From Trichomonas tenax (Eukaryota; Parabasalia; Trichomonadida; Trichomonadidae): a stretch of DNA of 11,800 nt. Positions 5,841 through 11,800 of this stretch are shown here, piece by piece. A program made the translations under genes and the position numbers. Below the pieces are notes generated by a model. The model was not told the origin of the DNA. It made no database searches and saw only the letters and a list, made by a program, of their open reading frames with translations. The stretch's first letter is position 1. Every line of letters starts with the position of its first letter. The stretch lies in the NCBI GenBank assembly GCA_023091735.1, contig JALKBU010001376.1, forward strand, positions 1 to 11,800. Reading direction: 5' to 3'.

Positions 5841-8417
5841 ATGAGCATCCAAGAAGCGACTTGTACAAGCATTGGTGGTTATCAAGTCAGCTTTCCTTAC
5901 AAACCTTACGATGTACAAGTCGAATACATGCGGAAGACTATCGAAGCATGCGAAAATTCGCAATACGCATTATTAGAAAGCCCAACTGGTACAGGTAAGA
6001 CACTTTCTCTACTTTGTTCTACACTAACATGGAGAGAGCAGTCAAATACACGCTGCCAGATCGTATATTCCTCAAGAACACACTCGCAATTATCAAATGT
6101 AATCAGCGAATTAAAGAAAACACGATTCACACCAAGAGTTGCTCATATTGCATCAAGAAAACTTCTCTGCATCAACCATCACATCAATAAATACGATAAT
6201 TTTTTAATCACAAGATTGTGCCACAATCTTCGAAGCAAGAAGCAATGCCCATACGGACTGGATGAGAATTTAATGAGTAATTCCAACAAAGTGCTGACTG
6301 CATGCCAAGACATGGAAGAATACATAGAAGGGTGCGCGCAACACATGATTTGTCCATATTTTGCTGCACAAATCAACTCTGAGCACGCGGATTTGATATT
6401 ATCACCGTATTCTTATATCATTGATCCAAATGTTTGCCAGTTTTTGTCCGCTTCAGCATTAGTTGGAAATGTTATGATTTTCGATGAAGCACACAACTTC
6501 GCTGATACGTGCTCTGAAGCATACTCAGCCCAGTTGTACTTTTCCTCTGTGTACAATGCCACACAGACACTTTCAAAGATCGATGCAGGAAGATTTTCAA
6601 ATGTTACACGAAATGCGAAGTCTAAGGTCTCAGGAGCTGACCTTATGTCAACAAAGATCGTTATTAACAATCTGAACGCGAAATGCTCCAATTTAATGGA
6701 TTCTGATGATGATTATCGCCAAATTTGTCAAGAAGCTGATTCATCGCCCCAACAAGTGTTATATGCGAAGAGGACAACAGAACAGTTGTATACATTCCTT
6801 AGAGATGCTGGTTTGTCAAAAGAAAACGCGAGACTTGTATATAATGTGTTAGACATGGTTGTTCAGAAAGGTGAAGAGCTTGAATTGCTTAACAACGAGT
6901 TTGGTTCCATACAGAGCTTGTTATCCTTCATAGATCTCGTTTTTCCTGAAGGATCGGAAGCAACTCGAATGTTTGATGAGTTTTACTCAATACAGTTCAC
7001 CTCAAACCAAACCATATCCATTCTTTGCTTCTCTCCTTCAATAGCTATGAAGAAAATCGCTGAATTTCTCCCAAGAACAATGATTTTGACTTCTGGAACA
7101 TTGTCACCACTTCACTCACTCGAGCAAGAGCTTGAATACAAATTCCCGATCAAATTAGAGTGTAATCACATTGTTAGCCCTGAAAATTTCATTGTTGCAG
7201 TTGCAAACTCAGGAATGGCAGGTATGAAGTTCAATTTCGCATATAGAAACAGGAAAGGAAATGATAGACTGAAAACTGAAGTCGTAGATAGTATTTCTGA
7301 ATTATTCACGATTATTCCTTCAGGTGCTTTACTTTTCTTCCCTTCTTTCGCGTACATGAACGACATAAGTCCCTCCATTGTCAGTAACTGCAGCAGAAAG
7401 AAGAGAATCTACGTTGAAGCAAAAGATGCCAATAAGCAGTCAACGGTACTCGAAAATTACAAAAGAGACGCTGCAAAAGGCGCTTGTCTGTGTGCTGTAT
7501 GTCGTGGCAGATCTAGTGAAGGTTTGGATTTCATCGATGATTTCGCGAGATTAGTCGGTGTTATTGGTATTCCTTATCCTTCAGCCACCGATTACGCTGT
7601 AACTCTCAAAAAGGAGTGGCTTGAAGCAAAGAAATCAGGAAAAGGAATAATCTGGTACAATGAATGCGCAGTTCGTGCGGTTAATCAATGTATAGGCCGT
7701 GCTATTAGACACATAAACGACTATGCGTGCATTGTACTGTTCGATGAACGCTTTTCGAACATCAGTTCTCAACTTTCTAAGTGGATGCAGCCATCAATCT
7801 TCCAATACGACGATTGGTCGACTTTGACGAATGAAGTCGAGCAATTTTTCAGAGCCAAGAGGGAGGGATTCACCGTCAAGAGGAGTTCTTCGATACAATC
7901 AGCAATGTCGAGTCAAAGAATTACATCTTTCTCTCAGTCATCTGATGTCGATGATATTCCATCACAAAGGCAATCTCAAGCGGAATCACATGCACCAACA
8001 CAGAGGTCACAAACACCTTCACAAAAGGATGGAGTGGCAACAATCGTGCATTTGATAAAGAAGGAGAAAAAAGAAAAGAAGAAAGAAGTCGACAAATCAA
8101 AAGTTTTCGTTTCATTTTTGAGCCAGAGGAAGGAGCCAAAGAGCTCTCAAGGTGATATAAATAAAACTCAGTCCATGACGCAGACTGATGTTATATTAAG
8201 AGATCTCTGGGCAAACAAGAAACCGAAGTCAATGTTAAAATCAAGTTCGCAGCCACAACTTATAAAAGAAAAAGAAGAAACACCGCAGGAATGCTTCTGC
8301 TGCAAAGAAAAAGACAGTAAAAAGCTTCTAAAACTGAGCTGTGGGCACTCCATATGCATAGAATGCAGAAAGATCTTCAAAGCGATGGATATAAGTTGTC
8401 CATTGTGTAAGAAATAG
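5841..8417 (+). CDS. RTEL1: RTEL1-like Fe-S DNA helicase with C-terminal RING finger
   Basis: An intact 858-aa superfamily 2 helicase of the XPD/FANCJ/DDX11/RTEL1 group: an ATP-driven 5'-3' DNA translocase that in RTEL1 dismantles D-loops, T-loops and G-quadruplexes in the nucleus. Visible motifs: FPYKPYDVQVEYM Q-motif region (18-30), Walker A SPTGTGKT (47-54), YSSRTHSQL (76-84), DEAH box (215-218), TSGTLSPL (417-424), motif V CRGRSSEGLDF (554-564), motif VI QCIGRAIRH (616-624). The four Fe-S cysteines are C110, C127, C136 and C171, with spacing nearly as in human RTEL1. 'TLTWRE' after Walker A resembles RTEL1 more than FANCJ. A Ser/Gln-rich linker (about 680-725) and a Lys-rich NLS-like run (740-748) lead to a C3HC4 RING (C818, C821, C834, H836, C839, C842, C853, C856) at the very end. 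No harmonin-like repeats are obvious. The start is the first ATG after an in-frame TAG at 5787. TAAA at 8438-8441 may be its poly(A) signal. Confidence 0.87.
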   Translation: MSIQEATCTSIGGYQVSFPYKPYDVQVEYMRKTIEACENSQYALLESPTGTGKTLSLLCSTLTWREQSNTRCQIVYSSRTHSQLSNVISELKKTRFTPRVAHIASRKLLCINHHINKYDNFLITRLCHNLRSKKQCPYGLDENLMSNSNKVLTACQDMEEYIEGCAQHMICPYFAAQINSEHADLILSPYSYIIDPNVCQFLSASALVGNVMIFDEAHNFADTCSEAYSAQLYFSSVYNATQTLSKIDAGRFSNVTRNAKSKVSGADLMSTKIVINNLNAKCSNLMDSDDDYRQICQEADSSPQQVLYAKRTTEQLYTFLRDAGLSKENARLVYNVLDMVVQKGEELELLNNEFGSIQSLLSFIDLVFPEGSEATRMFDEFYSIQFTSNQTISILCFSPSIAMKKIAEFLPRTMILTSGTLSPLHSLEQELEYKFPIKLECNHIVSPENFIVAVANSGMAGMKFNFAYRNRKGNDRLKTEVVDSISELFTIIPSGALLFFPSFAYMNDISPSIVSNCSRKKRIYVEAKDANKQSTVLENYKRDAAKGACLCAVCRGRSSEGLDFIDDFARLVGVIGIPYPSATDYAVTLKKEWLEAKKSGKGIIWYNECAVRAVNQCIGRAIRHINDYACIVLFDERFSNISSQLSKWMQPSIFQYDDWSTLTNEVEQFFRAKREGFTVKRSSSIQSAMSSQRITSFSQSSDVDDIPSQRQSQAESHAPTQRSQTPSQKDGVATIVHLIKKEKKEKKKEVDKSKVFVSFLSQRKEPKSSQGDINKTQSMTQTDVILRDLWANKKPKSMLKSSSQPQLIKEKEETPQECFCCKEKDSKKLLKLSCGHSICIECRKIFKAMDISCPLCKK

Positions 8418-8980
8418 AGTTTATATATTGTTTGTATTAAAATATTATTCTGTATATTAGGAAAATTCTATGTCTTAATACCATAAATCTCAAATCTCTA
8501 AAATGAAATAATAAAGAATTTTAAAAAATCATTTTTGAAGCTTGTGTATTTGAATTTATATTTATGTTGATGATTTTATTTGATTTATTAATGTGTTAAC
8601 TTTATAATGGCATTTTTCAATAAATGATATTGTGATTCGAATGATTTTTAATGGAAATATAGTATCACATTTCATCTCCAAATTCCCCATAATGATGTTA
8701 AGAAATTTCAATAAGATATGTTAGCGATAATTATGTTTTTGGCATGAATTTGTTGAATCTAAACAGAAATCAATATAATTTATATGCACTAATAAAAATA
8801 GCTTGTCTATGATCAGTTCTTTACACCCATAGCGTGTAATTACGTGGATAAAGAAAGAAAAAAGAACAGAACAAATGAAGGGTTTTCGAGAGGTGTGAAC
8901 TATTTATTTCCGAAGTATTATCTTGATACGATAATAAAGAATATATTTTATGATAAAATCAGTTTGAAAAATAAAATAAA
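8418..8980. other. Convergent 3' spacer with two hairpins
   Basis: Lies between the ends of the helicase (+) and kinase (-) genes and must hold both 3' ends. It is very AT-rich and no gene is seen. Two short perfect inverted repeats stand out. TTACAC (8821-8826) pairs with GTGTAA (8834-8839) over a 7-base loop. TATTATC (8916-8922) pairs with GATAATA (8930-8936) over a 7-base loop, the latter about 45 bases beyond the kinase stop. The block 8815-8900 is less AT-rich than its flanks. Function is unknown. Confidence 0.4.
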
Positions 8981-9940
8981 TTAATAATTATCAAACTTAA
9001 TCTTCTTCATCTCCTCATCAAGTGGTTCATATTCTGGCACTTGAGAAGTAAAATCAGCGAAGTTAGAAGTATCGTAAGGCGAAGTAACCATAGGGATAAG
9101 CGGTGTCTGATATGCATGTGCTCTCATCTTATTCCAATCAATACCATCAAAGTATGGGTGGTTCTTAATTTCATCAGTACCCGCAGATCCACTTCCGAGC
9201 CTTCTTGTCGGGTCAAGTACAAATAATGCATCGAGGAAATCTGCCGTAGCATCATCTACCTCTGGAGGGTACTCTGATACCCCCTCGCAAATTGTTCTGT
9301 AAAGATCATCTTCAGCTAATGAGGCGAATGGCGTATGACCGCAAATTAACTCGTGGATTAATACACCGTATGACCACCAATCACTAGCGAATGTAGTACC
9401 TTCACCACGTATAATTTCTGGTGCTAGATATTCTGGTGTGCCGCATAAAGTATAAGTACGCTCATCAATCTGCTTGGCAAAGCCGAAATCGATGAATTTA
9501 ATATGACCGCCCGCGTCGAATAGAAGATTTTCTGGCTTAAGATCGCGATAAACGATATTGTTTTTATGCATTTCCTCGAAAACCATGAAAACCTCCGCAG
9601 CATAAAAGCGAACAGTATCAGGGTCGAAGAATTGGTTGGTCCTCAAGTGTGAGAAAACTTCACCTCCAGCGATGAATTCCATCATAATGTACAGGAAGTT
9701 CTCATCCTGGAAGGAACCGTATACGGTAACAATGTTCGGGTGATGAAGAATGCCAAGAATATTTTTTTCGTTTCGTACATGTTCGACTTGGTCGAGTTGT
9801 ATGATTTGTCGCTTGCTCATGCACTTTAATGTGCAAAATTGTTCTGTTGGCTTATGAAAGCAAAGGTTCACGTGCGCGAATGAGCCAATACCAATCGTGC
9901 GAATAACCGTGAACTGATCAAGGGAGAGATTCTTGTACAT
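8981..9940 (-). CDS. PKA-catalytic-like AGC protein kinase
   Basis: A 319-aa Ser/Thr kinase, nearly all catalytic core. Visible: glycine loop GIGSFAHV (17-24), ATP-anchoring K39, helix-C E58, catalytic YRDLKPEN (131-138) with D133, DFG D151, activation segment TLCGTPEYLAPE (164-175) with the phospho-site T164, and APE/DWWSYGV (187-193). The acidic residues that read Arg at P-3/P-2 in PKA are kept (E94 in GGEVFSHL, E137, E197). The C-tail keeps DTSNFADF and ends exactly in FDNY, the counterpart of PKA's terminal FxxF hydrophobic motif, so it should dock in its own PIF pocket without tail phosphorylation. Unlike mammalian PKA it has only nine residues before the kinase domain and no myristoylation glycine. 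It is predicted to be cytosolic and cAMP-pathway related, but PKG-like or other AGC assignment is not excluded. The start is certain: an in-frame TAG immediately precedes the ATG. Confidence 0.9.
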   Translation of the reverse strand: MYKNLSLDQFTVIRTIGIGSFAHVNLCFHKPTEQFCTLKCMSKRQIIQLDQVEHVRNEKNILGILHHPNIVTVYGSFQDENFLYIMMEFIAGGEVFSHLRTNQFFDPDTVRFYAAEVFMVFEEMHKNNIVYRDLKPENLLFDAGGHIKFIDFGFAKQIDERTYTLCGTPEYLAPEIIRGEGTTFASDWWSYGVLIHELICGHTPFASLAEDDLYRTICEGVSEYPPEVDDATADFLDALFVLDPTRRLGSGSAGTDEIKNHPYFDGIDWNKMRAHAYQTPLIPMVTSPYDTSNFADFTSQVPEYEPLDEEMKKIKFDNY

Positions 9941-9949
9941 CTATATATC

Positions 9950-9956
9950 AATCTGA
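9950..9956 (-). promoter_or_regulatory. Initiator-like element of the kinase gene
   Basis: Reads TCAGATT on the minus strand with its A 14 bases before the ATG, the expected Inr distance in trichomonads. It departs from TCAYTW at the fourth base (G for Y) and the fifth (A for T). Position supports it; sequence alone is weak. Confidence 0.25.
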
Positions 9957-10441
9957 CACATGTAAATATCTCAATAGTTTATAATAACTTTACTGCTTTT
10001 TTGCTTGTTTATTTTTGGTTGTTTAGACTTAATAGATGATGGATAATCTATATATCAAAGAATTTTCACTTTTTATTTTCCTCATTACTTAATCACCTGA
10101 TATTCTAAAACTAAAACACACTGTAAATAATATGAAAGAATATACGAAAAATTTCCTGAAAACAATGAAGAAAAGTTCAAAATTATAATCATAAATTAGT
10201 AAATTCTAGAAATGGTATCACCTATAGGAGTAAATATCACAGATTAAGTTAAAAAGTTCAAATATTAATGATTTTAGGAAGAAAGACAAGTATTTTGATG
10301 TTGTATGATTTTTGACAAATAAACTTTATGATATGTCATGTAAAAATTTGTCATGTCAAATTGGTATGTAAGCCAAAAAAATATTTTGGCGTGAGAGTTC
10401 GATATATCACTATGCTCATGTATATGTATATAATGCCGAAC

Positions 10442-10453
10442 TTTGCCGCGAAA
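10442..10453. promoter_or_regulatory. E2F/DP-type site match TTTGCCGCGAAA
   Basis: Matches the E2F consensus TTTSSCGC extended into the near-palindromic TTTSSCGCSAAA form, in a spacer otherwise almost free of CpG. It lies about 190 bases before the MULE relic and 500 bases before the kinase start. Whether any protein binds here is unknown. Confidence 0.2.
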
Positions 10454-10633
10454 ATCTAATACCATGAGATATCAGTCTCGAAATGTAATGAGTTTTAATG
10501 AGTGGTTAGAGTAGTATGATGTATGGCATGTGATGCAAAACTAAGCGAGGAGAAGAGAGCTAAGTAAAGTCGAAAACTAAATTGATTCAATTCACAAAAT
10601 TAGATATTGAAGAATATTTCTGTTGTGGATATC

Positions 10634-11800
10634 ATGCGCTCTATGAATATGTATTGCCGTCATATGATTGATGCCTCTGCAAGCTCAAGCTACGTATATG
10701 GTCTTCATACTCAGCGTGGAGTTTCAACCTATAAATGTCAATACCCAAACTGTAGAGCTCGATTTAAAGTTAGGATTCAGGACGGTGTTTACAATATTTT
10801 TGATATACATGAAGAGCATAGTCATATGCCCGGTTTAGATGAAGGCAATCACACTTACTCATCTCCATTTTATCGTGCTTATATGAAAGATTATTTCTCT
10901 AAACAAAGACCCACAGCTTTTGCTCAGCAATCGTGTTTCTTAGAGCTATGTATCCCAACGCAACCACTTCCAATGATATACACACAATCAGATGAAGCTC
11001 TGTAGAAAATGTGCCTTCGTTCCGAGCCCAATTTCTCTCAATTTAGAAGTTCTTCAAATACATTCATTTCACTACATGCATTCATTCTTTCTATTCAACA
11101 AAACTCTCCAGATGATCTTGCATTCATCGACAATTCAAATGGAAAACTTCTCGTTGGATATGCTCCTTTCGAAGCAAAGTTTTTTGCATATGACAACATC
11201 AAATCCTTTCATATCGATTCCACCTACCAAATGATTGAGTGTCAAATCCCACTATATGCTGTCACAGCAAAAACTGTCCAATCCCATGTTTTTCCATTCT
11301 TCTACTTTGTTTCAAAGCCGGAAAATCATGTGAATATTGGACAGTGTTTATATAATTACTTGACACGGGCATACATTGATCCGGAAAGGATCTATTTTTG
11401 TGCAGACTGTGCAAAAAAGATCTACACAGCCATAGAAACATGTTTCCCGCTTTCTCGCATGATCTGGTGCGCAGTACATGTTCTCAGAGCCGTTCATAGA
11501 CAAACGAGTCTCTTTGATAGCATGGAGAATTTCGAATCCTTTCTCTAATTAATGGACCAGCTCACTCTGATGAATAATGACGTCCAAGAATCGGAGCAAT
11601 TCTATGAAGAATTGGTCGAAATGCTCGAAGGATCCGAGCCTCGAGCTTTTGAATATTTTTCCAACACGTGGCAAAAACACAAAGAGAAATGGATGATGTG
11701 CTATCGTCAGGATGCTGATAGCACAAATAACATTTCCGAAACTCATTTTCGACAATTAAAACACTTTTATTTTGTCGAAGAAAGAAATCTGCCAATTGAC
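10634..11800 (+). pseudogene. MULE-family transposase, two in-frame stops, runs off the window
   Basis: One plus-strand frame reads as a Mutator-like (MULE) transposase from an ATG at 10634 to the window edge, interrupted by TAG (11003-11005) and TAA (11546-11548) but with no frameshift. Near the N-terminus is a FLYWCH/WRKY-type zinc finger: C35 and C40 (YKCQYPNC), then H62 and H64 (EEHSH), counted from this ATG. The transposase core follows, with the first Asp in FHIDSTY (codon 11216-11218), the second Asp in CADCAKK (11405-11407) followed by the usual C-x2-H (WCAVH), and the Glu in NNISETHFRQLKH (11738-11740). All three candidate DDE residues survive, so the copy looks recently inactivated. 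The first finger cysteine lies only 35 codons from the ATG and the frame opens just upstream (stop at 10601), so the N-terminus could be slightly truncated. The 3' part and terminal repeats are outside the window. MULEs are known in Trichomonas. Confidence 0.75.

Larger units (their letters stand above)
9941..10633. other. Spacer between kinase and MULE relic
   Basis: No supported gene. It holds the kinase promoter on the left and possibly the left end of the transposon on the right. TCTATATATCAA occurs twice (9940-9951 and 10047-10058). TGTCATGT occurs twice (10334-10341 and 10349-10356). A 7-bp hairpin, GCCAAAA/TTTTGGC, lies at 10372-10390. A GC cluster, TTTGCCGCGAAA, lies at 10442-10453. 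A 63-codon minus-strand frame (10274-10465) is judged a chance frame. No terminal inverted repeat can be confirmed because the other end of the element is outside the window. Confidence 0.4.

Noticed and set aside
5633..5872. 79-codon minus-strand frame over the helicase start
   Set aside because: No motif, overlaps a certain gene start and its promoter region, and ORFs of this length are expected in AT-rich DNA.
8815..8900. Possible tRNA or small RNA gene in the convergent spacer
   Set aside because: No cloverleaf arms or T-loop motif; only one 6-bp hairpin is present.
10634..11800. Reassigned stop codons (TAA/TAG read as Gln) to explain the MULE frame
   Set aside because: TAA and TAG terminate the intact Myb, ubiquitin-like, helicase and kinase genes at natural protein ends, so nonsense mutation is the simpler reading.

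Overview
The window looks like nuclear DNA of a parabasalid protist, most likely a trichomonad such as Tritrichomonas or Trichomonas. This is inferred from the gene content; no database was searched. The supporting points are AT-rich spacers around compact intron-free genes, a short R2R3 Myb protein, a stand-alone PKA-type kinase, TAAA overlapping two stop codons (the trichomonad poly(A) signal), 5' leaders that would be very short, and a MULE-type transposase copy. TAA and TAG end the intact genes at sensible protein ends, so the code looks standard.

Layout. 1-1467 is AT-rich spacer with a 104-bp inverted-repeat island at 1267-1370. 1468-1956 (+) is an R2R3 Myb factor. 1957-2340 is spacer with a hairpin, followed by a GC-richer stretch (2341-2960) that may be a decayed plus-strand gene. 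2988-3593 (-) is a protein with an N-terminal ubiquitin-like fold. 3594-4072 is a repeat-rich spacer. 4073-4441 (-) is a 122-aa protein I do not recognise. 4863-5264 (-) looks like the broken tail end of a membrane protein: a proline-rich stalk, a transmembrane helix and a very basic tail, cut by two in-frame stops. 5841-8417 (+) is an intact RTEL1-like Fe-S DNA helicase with a C-terminal RING finger. 8981-9940 (-) is a PKA-catalytic-like AGC kinase, convergent with the helicase. 10634 to the window edge (+) is a MULE transposase pseudogene with two in-frame stops that still keeps all three candidate catalytic acidic residues.

The genes do not form an operon or an obvious pathway. They are separate eukaryotic units (transcription factor, ubiquitin-like protein, genome-maintenance helicase, signalling kinase) interspersed with decaying genes and a transposon. 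I see no tRNA, rRNA, CRISPR or bacterial-type operon. The points most worth following are the short RTEL1-RING architecture, the membrane-protein relic, the MULE copy, the inverted-repeat island and the deviant initiator-like elements upstream of the intact genes.
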